A stretch of 64,000 nucleotides of DNA from Mycolicibacter algericus DSM 45454 (GTDB lineage: Bacteria > Actinomycetota > Actinomycetes > Mycobacteriales > Mycobacteriaceae): contig NZ_MVHC01000015.1 in NCBI RefSeq assembly GCF_002086455.1, forward strand, positions 32,624 to 96,623, written 5' to 3'. Every line of letters begins with the position of its first letter. Position 1 is the first letter of the stretch. The position numbers and the translations under genes were made by a program. The notes beneath the pieces are model-generated. The model had not been told where the DNA came from. It searched no databases and saw nothing but the letters and a program-made list of their open reading frames with translations. Positions 55,909 to 63,873 of this stretch are shown here, piece after piece.

Positions 55909-56426
55909 AGCGCAGAGGTTAACCGAGCGGCCGCGCACACCAGCGCAGTGGCGAGCATCGCGGCGCCGAGCGTGTCGGTGAGGAAGTGGTAGCCGCAGGC
56001 CACCAGCCCGAGCATGCCCAGCACGCTCAGCGCCGCCGCCAGTGCCAGCGCCCAGCGCCGAGCCTCCCGGCAGGCGTGGGCCACCACGACCATCATGGCC
56101 AGCACCGCGACCAGCAGTGCCGTGTGTCCGCTGGGATATGCCAGGTAGGGGCCGTTGCGGCGGTCGAAGAGGTGCTTGAGACCCTGGGCGGCCGCGGTGA
56201 CGACGAACGGGCAGATCAGCACCGCCGCCGTCAGCGCCCACTGCCGCCTGAGCAGGGTGACCGCCAAACATCCCACCAGCACTGCGAGCACCAGCCAGCC
56301 GCTGGTGAAGGCCAACAGCCACCGCGGTTGCTCACCGAACACCTCGCGGGTGCGATGGCTGAACCAGCCGTCGAAGGGTGTCGAGCCGCGGCCTACCGCC
56401 CATCCCAGGGCCAGCGTCGCCAGCAC
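55905..56426 (-). CDS. PAP2-family phosphatidic acid/undecaprenyl-pyrophosphate phosphatase
   Basis: 173 residues in about five helices. The PAP2 signature is present: KHLFDRRNG (motif 1 with K..R), PSGHTA (motif 2 His) and a third motif in GYHFLTDTLGAAM (H...D). Likely dephosphorylates a lipid phosphate at the outer membrane face. Start GTG 56426; the reading frame is open upstream into the STAS gene (RYPGAAAALRWWPPVG), so an earlier start is possible. Operon with YaaA and VanX. Confidence 0.87.
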   Translation of the reverse strand: MLATLALGWAVGRGSTPFDGWFSHRTREVFGEQPRWLLAFTSGWLVLAVLVGCLAVTLLRRQWALTAAVLICPFVVTAAAQGLKHLFDRRNGPYLAYPSGHTALLVAVLAMMVVVAHACREARRWALALAAALSVLGMLGLVACGYHFLTDTLGAAMLATALVCAAARLTSAL

Positions 56427-56485
56427 GCCGACCGGCGGCCACCAGCGCAGCGCCGCGGCGGCGCCGGGGTACCTCCGGCCTATTG

Positions 56486-56944
56486 CTAGGCCGACTTCTG
56501 GAACAGTGGCAGCAGTGCCTGCCGGCGCCGGTCGTTGCCGTCGGCGAGCGCGTGCAGCGCCTGCTCGACTGAGCGGGCCGTCGGGAACATGGCGTCCTCG
56601 TCGAAGTCACCGAGCAGTTCGCTGACAGCGGGGCCCTCGATGAGCGTCCAGTCGACGCCCGCGGCGCGGCAGTCACCGTCGAGGACGCACAGCAGCCAGA
56701 TGCCGGCGGCGGCGAACGAGGTCACTCCACTCAGATCGAGCAGCAGCGGCTCCTTGGCCAGGACGAAGCGCCGGGCGTGCTCGCTGAGCTCGTCGACGTT
56801 GCTGGAGTCGATGCGGCCCCGGATCGTGATCACCGTCGCGAGGTGCCGGGAGTGCGCTCGAATCTGCGCGTCACCGCACTTCACGGTGGGGTTGCCTTGC
56901 TGACCGATCCGCGCTGCGCTCCGAGTGGTGATCGTGATAGCCAT
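56486..56944 (-). CDS. STAS-domain protein (anti-anti-sigma-like) lacking the phospho-acceptor Ser
   Basis: 152 residues, corresponding in type to Rv1904. STAS fold: TVITIRGRIDSSNVDELSEH, then PLLLDLSGVTSFAAAGIWLL. In phosphorylatable anti-anti-sigma factors the loop reads DSSG; here it is AAAG, so the usual Ser is absent. It could be a constitutively active antagonist or a transporter-type STAS. ATG 56944. First gene of the operon with PAP2-YaaA-VanX. Confidence 0.85.
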   Translation of the reverse strand: MAITITTRSAARIGQQGNPTVKCGDAQIRAHSRHLATVITIRGRIDSSNVDELSEHARRFVLAKEPLLLDLSGVTSFAAAGIWLLCVLDGDCRAAGVDWTLIEGPAVSELLGDFDEDAMFPTARSVEQALHALADGNDRRRQALLPLFQKSA

Positions 56945-57043
56945 GCCAGCCCCCGCTTCCGATATCCGGTCATTGTCGGCAGGTGGCCGACGGTGACATT
57001 TCCCGACGTTAGGCGGCGAAGTTAAGGCAGCTTGGGCGGCCTC

Positions 57044-59005
57044 TTAACGCTTTCGTGAGATCTCGAAGGGCTCGGTCGACCCGGTGAAAGCGGTGCGCTG
57101 GCCCTCGAGCCCGCGGGCGTCGCCGTCATAGCGCAGCCGGTAGCGTCCGGCGGCGGTGTTCTCGGGCACCGTCCAGGTCACGGTGACGGTCGACCCGCGG
57201 CGCCCGGCGCGGCGCCAGCGGAACGTCGTCGACCAGTCCCCGTCGTCGGCCACGGTGCTCCAGCCACCCTCGGCACCGCCGGTCTGCCGCTCAACCCGCA
57301 GGTAGGTGCCGCCACGGTGCAGGTCGTTGTTCGGGTGGGCGCCGGCGAACACCGCCGTCACCGTGGCCCCCGGCTGGTAGTGGGCCAGCGGCGGTGCCAA
57401 CACCTCGCCGAACCGGCGGCCGGCGGCCGGCTCGTCGGCGCTGACCCGCCGGCGCGACCGCCGCCTGCGGGGTGGCTCGGCCGCAGCGTTGCCGACCGGC
57501 GCCGGCCGCCGATCACGCATCGCGGTGGCCAGCCCGGCCGCCACCTGCTGCAGCGCGGCCAGTTCCCAGCGTCCGAACAGCGTGCTGCCACCCTCGTAGC
57601 GCTGTTCCTGGTACTCCTCGGGAGTGGTGACGTAGTGCAGGTAGCCGTTGCTGTAGCCGGCCACCAGCACATCGCGCAACTCGGCGCCCACGATGGCGGC
57701 CACGGTGCGCCGTAATCGCAACCCGGCCACGATGGTCACCTCGGCGGGGATGCCGATCAGATACAGCTGCCCGATGCGCAGCAACTGCACGGGGCCGCCG
57801 TTGGGCATCAGCGTCAGGGCCCGATTCAGTCGGCTGCCCGGCCCCACCAGGCCCTTGGGTGCGTGGGCGTCGCGGAGTCGCGGCGCCACGCGGTAGACGG
57901 TGGCGTCGACCAGCGAGTCGACGATGCAGTTGCGGCCCTGTCTGAGCAGTGGGTGCAGCGGGCCCGGGCCCTCATCGGTACCGGCCAGTGCCGCCGCCCC
58001 GGCCACTGCGGGGCCGGTGCGATGGGTTCGGCCGTCACCGGTGAACTCGGGTGAGACCTCGAAATCCGACAGATCGACGTACGTGGCCAGGGCGGCAAGG
58101 CCGCCGGTGACCTCGGCGCCGTGCCCGGTCGTCAGGTCGGCGGCCGCGGCGGCCTGCCGTTCCCCGATGATTCGGGTGTTCTCGAACTCGTCTTCGGTGG
58201 GGCCGCTGCCGGGACGGTGGTTGAGATTGGGCGACATGTCGCCGCTGTTGGTCTGGGCGAAGGCCGCGACGAAGTCGGGCGGATCGGGTGCCAGGTAGTC
58301 GACGCCGCGGTCGATGCGCTCCCACCGGTAGGCGGCGTAGCCCTTGTTGTCGCCGCTGATCAAGGTGTTGCGATTGGTCATGGACGTGCCGTGGGTGGCG
58401 AACCAGTTCACCGCGCCGACCAGCCGGCCGCTGCGTTCGATGCGCAGCAGCGTGGTCTGCGGGTCGATCGCGTCGGGGAAGTGGGCGCGCTCGGCCTCCG
58501 GGTTGCGGGCGAACGCCGACGGCGAGCGGTTGCTGCTGGCGTCGTGCAACCGGCCGACGGCCAGGCTCAGGCTGGCGGGAGCGAGGTCGGCGTGTGCGCG
58601 CTCGGCGGCTTCGCAGATGCCGTCGACGATCGCGGCGAACGTCTGCGGCCGGAATCCGCCGGTGTTGGAGTTGTAGAGCCGGTGGTCGGAGTAGCCGCCC
58701 GGACCGCAATGGGTGTGTGTCGCCGTCAGCATCACGTTGTGGACGGTGTACAGCTCGCCGTGGGCGGCGGCCAGCCGACCGAGCACCTCGCGGTGCACGC
58801 TTTCCAGCAGCAGCGGCAGTTCGCACACCACCAGCAGCAGGCGCACCTCGCTGGCGGGGTGGACAATCACGAACGCCCGGGCGCGCAACCTGTTGTGCAG
58901 GCCGGAGGTCTGCTGGGAGGCCACGCCGTAGCCGAGCATTCCGCATTCGGCCGGCTCGCCGGTGATGTCGGCGATCCCGCGGCCCACCCGATACTCCTCT
59001 GGCAT
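57044..59005 (-). CDS. neutral ceramidase
   Basis: 653 residues, the Rv0669c family. Hydrolyses the N-acyl bond of ceramide. Zinc ligands: THTHCGPGG and FATHGTSM; catalytic Ser in TNSGDMSPNLNHR; the C-terminal Ig-like domain begins near ATVTAVFAGAHP. No signal peptide is seen on the ATG 59005 form (MPEEYRVGRGIAD), so secretion is uncertain. Bacteria rarely make ceramide, so a host-lipid substrate is plausible. Divergent from the acyltransferase gene. Confidence 0.93.
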   Translation of the reverse strand: MPEEYRVGRGIADITGEPAECGMLGYGVASQQTSGLHNRLRARAFVIVHPASEVRLLLVVCELPLLLESVHREVLGRLAAAHGELYTVHNVMLTATHTHCGPGGYSDHRLYNSNTGGFRPQTFAAIVDGICEAAERAHADLAPASLSLAVGRLHDASSNRSPSAFARNPEAERAHFPDAIDPQTTLLRIERSGRLVGAVNWFATHGTSMTNRNTLISGDNKGYAAYRWERIDRGVDYLAPDPPDFVAAFAQTNSGDMSPNLNHRPGSGPTEDEFENTRIIGERQAAAAADLTTGHGAEVTGGLAALATYVDLSDFEVSPEFTGDGRTHRTGPAVAGAAALAGTDEGPGPLHPLLRQGRNCIVDSLVDATVYRVAPRLRDAHAPKGLVGPGSRLNRALTLMPNGGPVQLLRIGQLYLIGIPAEVTIVAGLRLRRTVAAIVGAELRDVLVAGYSNGYLHYVTTPEEYQEQRYEGGSTLFGRWELAALQQVAAGLATAMRDRRPAPVGNAAAEPPRRRRSRRRVSADEPAAGRRFGEVLAPPLAHYQPGATVTAVFAGAHPNNDLHRGGTYLRVERQTGGAEGGWSTVADDGDWSTTFRWRRAGRRGSTVTVTWTVPENTAAGRYRLRYDGDARGLEGQRTAFTGSTEPFEISRKR

Positions 59006-59117
59006 CGCTCAAGTATCACCGGGCGTGGTCGCTCGCGATTCGGCAGTCCCGGTCGATACGCTGTCCCCGCGACAGAGGCCAGTCAAGACGGCTACAGCCC
59101 ATCGGCGAAAGAGTGTT

Positions 59118-60371
59118 GTGCGCAGCGGAGAGATCAAAGCCCTCACCGGGCTTCGCATCATCGCCGCGGTGTGGGTGGTGCTGTTCCACTTCCGGCCGCT
59201 GCTGCGACTGGGGTCGCCGGCCTTCAGCGATGCGCTCGCCCCGGTGCTCGACTGCGGGGCTCAGGGCGTCGATCTGTTCTTCATCCTCAGTGGCTTCGTG
59301 CTGACCTGGAACTACCTGGAACGGATGGGGGAGTCCTTCTCACCGCGGGCCACCCTGCACTTCCTGTGGTTGCGGCTGGCCAGGGTGTGGCCGATCTACC
59401 TGGTCACCTTGCACCTGGCGCTGCTGTGGGTGATCTTCACCCTGCACGTCGGCCATGTGCCGACCGAAGACCTCAGCAGGATGACCGCGACCAGCTACGT
59501 GCGACAGGTCCTGCTGATGCAGCTGTGGTTCGAGCCGTTCTTCGACGGGACCAGCTGGAACGGGCCGGCCTGGTCGATCAGTGCCGAATGGCTGGCATAC
59601 CTGCTGTTCGGTGGGCTGATCCTGGTGATCTACCGGGTGATGCGGGCGACGTCGGCCGGTGGCCTGGCCGCGCTGGCGGTCATCGCCTCGCTGCCGCCGC
59701 TGCTGCTGTTGCTGGCCACCGGCCAGTTCTACACCCCGTGGAGCTGGCTGCCGCGCATCGTCATGCAGTTCACCGCCGGTGCGCTGGCCTGCGCGTCGGT
59801 GCGCAAGCTGGGGCCGAGCGACCGGGCCCGCCGTGGCGCCGGCTACTGCTCGGTGTTGCTCATCGTCGCGATCGTCGGGACCCTGTACTACTTCGACGCG
59901 CATCCGATCTCCGGGCTGTACGACAGCGGCGGGCTGGTCGATGTGCTGTTCGTGCCGCTGGTGATGGCGCTGGCGATCGGAACCGGCAGCCTGCCAGTGC
60001 TGCTGTCGACTCGGGTGATGGTCTACGGCGGGCAGATCTCGTTCTGTCTGTACATGGTCCACGAGCTGGTGCACACCGCGTGGAACTGGGCCGCAATACA
60101 ATTCGAGATCGTGTTGGACGAGGGGGCGGGTGCGGCCAAGTGGATGGTGTGCGGGCTGCTGGCGGGGGCGACGCTGTTGTCGGTGTTTTTGTTCCACGCC
60201 GTCGAGGAGCCGGGTCGGCGCTGGATGCGCCGGATGATCGGGGCCCGGCCGGAGACGGCGCAGGTCACGCCGGTCGAGGATCCGCTGGCCGTCGACCCGG
60301 TCGCCGCCGTGGCGGCGGATGAGCGGCTCCGGAACGGACGCACCGAGGCGGTTCCGGTCAGTGTGCACTGA
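59118..60371 (+). CDS. acyltransferase 3 family membrane protein
   Basis: 417 residues from GTG 59118 (GAAAGAG upstream); an in-frame GTG at 59025 would add 31 residues. About ten helices with the family motifs RIIAAVWVVLFHFRP (catalytic His), VDLFFILSGFVLTW and SWNGPAWSISAEWLAYLLFG. These enzymes O-acylate envelope sugars or lipids. The SGNH hydrolase and epimerase genes that follow in the same direction (21 and 2 bases apart) suggest a carbohydrate-modifying module. Confidence 0.9.
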   Translation: MRSGEIKALTGLRIIAAVWVVLFHFRPLLRLGSPAFSDALAPVLDCGAQGVDLFFILSGFVLTWNYLERMGESFSPRATLHFLWLRLARVWPIYLVTLHLALLWVIFTLHVGHVPTEDLSRMTATSYVRQVLLMQLWFEPFFDGTSWNGPAWSISAEWLAYLLFGGLILVIYRVMRATSAGGLAALAVIASLPPLLLLLATGQFYTPWSWLPRIVMQFTAGALACASVRKLGPSDRARRGAGYCSVLLIVAIVGTLYYFDAHPISGLYDSGGLVDVLFVPLVMALAIGTGSLPVLLSTRVMVYGGQISFCLYMVHELVHTAWNWAAIQFEIVLDEGAGAAKWMVCGLLAGATLLSVFLFHAVEEPGRRWMRRMIGARPETAQVTPVEDPLAVDPVAAVAADERLRNGRTEAVPVSVH

Positions 60372-60392
60372 CCCGTTCGGGGGAGGTGAGCG

Positions 60393-61106
60393 GTGGGCCG
60401 GCTGACGATGTTCGCCGGCTCGTTGGTGGCCATCGTGCTCGCCGTCGTCGCCTGCACCGGCTACCTGGCACGCGATGACGATTCCGCGCGCCACTACGAC
60501 ACGGTGTCGCTGAGTGCCTCGCCGAACCGGATCGCGGTGATCGGCGACTCTTACACCTCCGGATACGAGGACACCGGTCGCGGTGCGGCGAACTGGACCG
60601 AGCGGGCCTGGCAGACGCTGGCCGGCCGCGGCACCTACGTCCACGCCGACGTGGCGGCCGAGGGCGGCGCGGGTTACGCGGTGCGCGGTAACCGGGGCGG
60701 CCTGTTCGGGGACCTGACCGCCCGGGTGGTGCAGCCAGACGACGCACTGGTGGTGTTCTTCGGCTCCCGTAACGACCAGGACGTCGAACCGGGCCAGCTG
60801 ACCAGGTTGGTCGCCGACACCCTCGGGCTGGCACGCCGGGCGGCACCGTCGACCCGGATGCTGGTGATCGGGCCGCCGTGGCCCACCGCGGAGGTGCCCG
60901 CCGATCTGTGGCGGATCCGCGACATCCTGAGCACCGAGGCGCGCGTGGTGGGGGCGGAGTTCGTCGATCCGCTCGCCGAAGGCTGGTTCGTCGGCCGGCC
61001 GGAGCTGATCGGCCCCGACGGCGTGCATCCCACCGATGCCGGACATGCCTACATGGCCGACAAGATCGTCCCCCTGATCGCCGGCCAACTGCCGAAAAGG
61101 ACCTGA
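60393..61106 (+). CDS. SGNH/GDSL-family lipoprotein hydrolase
   Basis: 237 residues. N-terminal hydrophobic segment ends in VVACTGY, a likely lipobox. SGNH blocks: block I GDSYTSG (Ser), block III GSRND (Gly-Asn equivalents) and block V DGVHPTDAGH (Asp, His). Esterase or acyl-transfer activity on envelope sugars fits its place after an acyltransferase 3. GTG 60393 has GGGAGG six bases upstream. Confidence 0.88.
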   Translation: MGRLTMFAGSLVAIVLAVVACTGYLARDDDSARHYDTVSLSASPNRIAVIGDSYTSGYEDTGRGAANWTERAWQTLAGRGTYVHADVAAEGGAGYAVRGNRGGLFGDLTARVVQPDDALVVFFGSRNDQDVEPGQLTRLVADTLGLARRAAPSTRMLVIGPPWPTAEVPADLWRIRDILSTEARVVGAEFVDPLAEGWFVGRPELIGPDGVHPTDAGHAYMADKIVPLIAGQLPKRT

Positions 61107-61108
61107 CC

Positions 61109-62086
61109 ATGCGGGTATTGATCACCGGGGGAACCGGATTCGTCGGCGGGTGGACCGCCAAGGCGATCGCCGATGCCGGGCACCGGCCGCGGTTCCTGGT
61201 CCGAAACCCGGCCGGTCTGCACAGCAGCGTGGCACGGCTCGGTGTCGACGTCTCCGACTACGTCGTCGGTGACATCACCGACGCGGACTCGGTACGCGAG
61301 GCGCTGCGCGGCTGCGACGCGGTCGTGCATGCCGCCGCGGTGGTCGCCACCGATCCACGCCAGACCGCGCAGATGCTGCGCACGAACTCGGCCGGCGCCC
61401 ACAACGTGCTCGGCGGGGCGGTCGCGTTGGGGCTGGACCCGATCATTCACGTCTCCAGCTTCACCGCGCTGTTCCACCCGGGCCTGAAGACGCTGCGTGC
61501 CGACCTGCCGGTGGCCGGTGGCGCCGACGGCTACGGTCGGTCGAAAGCCCGGGAGGATCTGTATGCGCGTGGCCTGCAGGATGCCGGTGCCCCGGTCAAC
61601 ATCACCTATCCGGGCATGGTGCTCGGCCCGCCGGTCGGAGACCGGCTGGGGGAGGCCGGCGAAGGAGTGCGGGCCGCGCTGGAGATGCATGTCATCCCCG
61701 GGCGCGGCGCAGCCTGGCTGGTGATCGACGTTCGTGACCTGGCTGCCATGCATGTCGCGCTGCTGGAGCCGGGACGCGGCCCGCGCCGCTACATGGCCGG
61801 CGGTCGGCGGGTGCCCCCGGGACGGTTGGCGAGCCTGCTTGCCGAGGTGTCGGGTTCGCCGATGCTCGCGGTGCCCGTCCCGGACCTCGCCCTGCGCTGG
61901 GCGGGGCGGGTCTTGGACCAGGTCGAGCGGGCGCTGCCGATCTCGACCCCGTTCACCGAGGCCGGTATGCAGTACTACACCCAGATGCCCGCCTCCGATG
62001 ACTCCCCGGCCGAACGCGACCTCGGCATCGTGTTCCGCGATCCCCGGGACACACTGGCCGATACCGTCGCGGGGATCCGCGGCTAA
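61109..62086 (+). CDS. NAD-dependent epimerase/dehydratase (extended SDR)
   Basis: 325 residues. Cofactor motif LITGGTGFVGGWTAKAI, acidic residue DADSV region after strand 3, catalytic Tyr-Lys in YGRSK and the Ser-equivalent in HVSSFTAL. Resembles mycobacterial NAD-dependent nucleoside-diphosphate-sugar epimerase/3-beta-hydroxysteroid-type enzymes; the last part has a helix-rich tail. ATG 61109, two bases after the SGNH stop. Confidence 0.9.
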   Translation: MRVLITGGTGFVGGWTAKAIADAGHRPRFLVRNPAGLHSSVARLGVDVSDYVVGDITDADSVREALRGCDAVVHAAAVVATDPRQTAQMLRTNSAGAHNVLGGAVALGLDPIIHVSSFTALFHPGLKTLRADLPVAGGADGYGRSKAREDLYARGLQDAGAPVNITYPGMVLGPPVGDRLGEAGEGVRAALEMHVIPGRGAAWLVIDVRDLAAMHVALLEPGRGPRRYMAGGRRVPPGRLASLLAEVSGSPMLAVPVPDLALRWAGRVLDQVERALPISTPFTEAGMQYYTQMPASDDSPAERDLGIVFRDPRDTLADTVAGIRG

Positions 62087-62150
62087 CCGGCGTCGCCGCC
62101 TCCGGGAAGACCACGGTGCCAGGGGACCCGAGGGAGGCGATGGAACCGGC

Positions 62151-62298
62151 TCAGACTTGCCGGAAGCGCCTGCTCAACTTCTCCAGGGTCAGCATTTCCC
62201 GTCCGGCGTCGCCGAAGTAGGGGATGCCGATCCCGTACTCGTCCCGCCGGGCCCAGCGCGGCACCGGTGGCACCGGTCATGGCGATCACCAGACGCAT
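62151..62298 (-). pseudogene. scar of a UbiX-like flavin prenyltransferase/decarboxylase gene
   Basis: Begins MRLVIAMTGATGAALG, the hallmark start of UbiX-type flavin prenyltransferases, eight bases after the HD gene on the same strand. After 16 residues the frame breaks and another frame, RDEYGIGIPYFGDAGREMLT then LEKLSRRFRQV, runs to a stop at 62151. The result looks like the ends of one or two genes joined by a large internal deletion. Confidence 0.7.
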
Positions 62299-62306
62299 GT
62301 CGGCGC

Positions 62307-62957
62307 CTACTCGGGCCATGAGTTGCCGAGGATGAGGTCGGTGAAATCGGTCGGCACGAACCCCGGGTCGAAGTGCGCCAGGACATCGGCGTTCATGGTG
62401 CCGAAAGTGGTGTGGGGGCGGTGTTTCATCCCGTCGTTGAAGGCGGCGAGGATTTGTCTCTTGAAGTCGGGGCGCGGATGGGCCGTCGTGACGGCGGCGA
62501 TGTCCTCGGGGGACAGGTCATCGCGTCCGATGCCGATCACGTCGGTTTCGACACCGGCGGTGACCAGGGCGATTTCCGGGTCGAGGAACTCGGGCACTCC
62601 GGGCGTGGTGTGCAAGGCGATGGCCAGCCAGACCTTGTCGGCGTCAACCTTGTCGACGCCGCGTTGCAGTAGGAAGTCGCGTGCTGCGTCGGCGCCGTCG
62701 ACCTCGAAGCGCACCGTCGAGGTGCGGTAGCGCCGGGTCAGGCCGAGGTCGTGGAACATGGCTCCGGCGTAGAGCAGTTCCAGGTCCGGTTGCAGGCCGC
62801 GGCGCCGGCCCTGCAGAGCGCCGAATAGGAAGACCCGGCGAGAGTGGTTGAACAGCAAGTCGTCTTCGGTGTCGCGGATGAACTCGGTGATCTCGCGAGC
62901 CAGCGCGGTGCCGGGAATGGTGATGTCAGCGATTGTTTCGATGGACTGGGTGGCCAT
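62307..62957 (-). CDS. HD-domain hydrolase (cyanamide hydratase-like)
   Basis: 216 residues. Metal-binding HD motif in GAMFHDLGLTRRY with His ligands upstream (FNHSRRVFLFGAL) and downstream (ALHTTPG). The spacing and GVETDVIGIGRDDLS agree with the cyanamide hydratase/Ddi2-like HD family. Reaction unknown. ATG 62957 has GGAG upstream. Divergent from the truncated GlxA gene. Confidence 0.82.
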   Translation of the reverse strand: MATQSIETIADITIPGTALAREITEFIRDTEDDLLFNHSRRVFLFGALQGRRRGLQPDLELLYAGAMFHDLGLTRRYRTSTVRFEVDGADAARDFLLQRGVDKVDADKVWLAIALHTTPGVPEFLDPEIALVTAGVETDVIGIGRDDLSPEDIAAVTTAHPRPDFKRQILAAFNDGMKHRPHTTFGTMNADVLAHFDPGFVPTDFTDLILGNSWPE

Positions 62958-63108
62958 GGTCGCATCTCCTCCGTTTCGGGTACGCCCAGTCTGCGTGGCA
63001 CCTGATGCTCCCACCGCGGCTGTTCGTGCCAGTTTTCCCACAGATTGCGACACTCGCCGCAGCCCCTGTCGCGCGCGCCGCTACGGCGCAGACCGACATA
63101 ATGGCCAG

Positions 63109-63771
63109 GTGGCGCAGGCCGGTGTGGGACCGCGGGTGGTGGTGATCGTCGTCTTCGACGATGTGACGATGCTCGATGTCGCCGGGGCGGCGGAAGTCTT
63201 CGTGGAGGCCAACCGATTCGGTGCCGATTACCGGGTGAGGTTCGCCTCGGTCGACGGCCGCGACGTGGCGACCTCGATCGGGGCGCGGTTGGGCGTCACC
63301 GACCGCATCGCCGCCATCGACTCGGCCGACACCGTCATGGTCGCCGGCAGTGACCTGCTGCCCCGGCGAGCGATCGATCCGCAGCTCGTCGACGCCGTCA
63401 GATCAGTGGCGAGCCGGACTCGGCGTTTGGCGTCGATCTGCACGGGTTCGTTCATTCTCGCCCAGGCTGGAATGCTCAGCGGCCGGCGCGCCACCACGCA
63501 TTGGCACGACGCGCCGTTGTTGGCGCGGGCGTTCCCGGATGTCACCGTGGAGCCGGATGCGATCTTCATCCGGGACGGCGACGTCTTCACCTCGGCCGGG
63601 GTGTCGGCGGGCATCGATCTGGCGTTGGCGCTGGTCGAAATGGACTACGGCAGTGAACTGGTGCGTGAGGTGGCCCGGTGGCTGGTCGTCTATCTCAAGC
63701 GTGCCGGCGGTCAGTCTCAGTTCTCGGTGCTGGTCGAAGCCCACCCATTCACGTCCCGGGGAGTGGTGTAA
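63109..63771 (+). pseudogene. GlxA-type regulator with DJ-1/PfpI domain, truncated before the AraC domain
   Basis: 220 residues: DJ-1/PfpI-like domain with FDDVTMLDVAGAAEVF, the nucleophile-elbow region RLASICTGSFILAQAGMLSG (Cys) and TTHWHDAPLLA, then the helix VREVARWLVVYLKRAGGQSQ. Intact GlxA/FtrA proteins continue with ~100 residues of AraC-type helix-turn-helix. Here the frame stops at 63769, just before IS256-type DNA, so the DNA-binding half is lost. GTG 63109 is an uncertain start. Confidence 0.78.
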
Positions 63772-63802
63772 GTAGTGGCGGCGTGTCGGTGCTGATGTGT
63801 AG

Positions 63803-63873
63803 AGGGCCATCGCGTGAGTCTCTGTGGTGAAACCGCCAAGCATCACTACCGAGAGGAACATCGCGATGGCCCT
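63803..63873. promoter_or_regulatory. inverted repeat enclosing the transposase ribosome site and start codon
   Basis: AGGGCCATCGCG (63803-63814) is a perfect 12-base inverse complement of CGCGATGGCCCT (63862-63873), which contains the transposase ATG. The loop carries the GAGAGGA ribosome site. Transcripts entering from outside would fold and hide the start. Confidence 0.8.
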
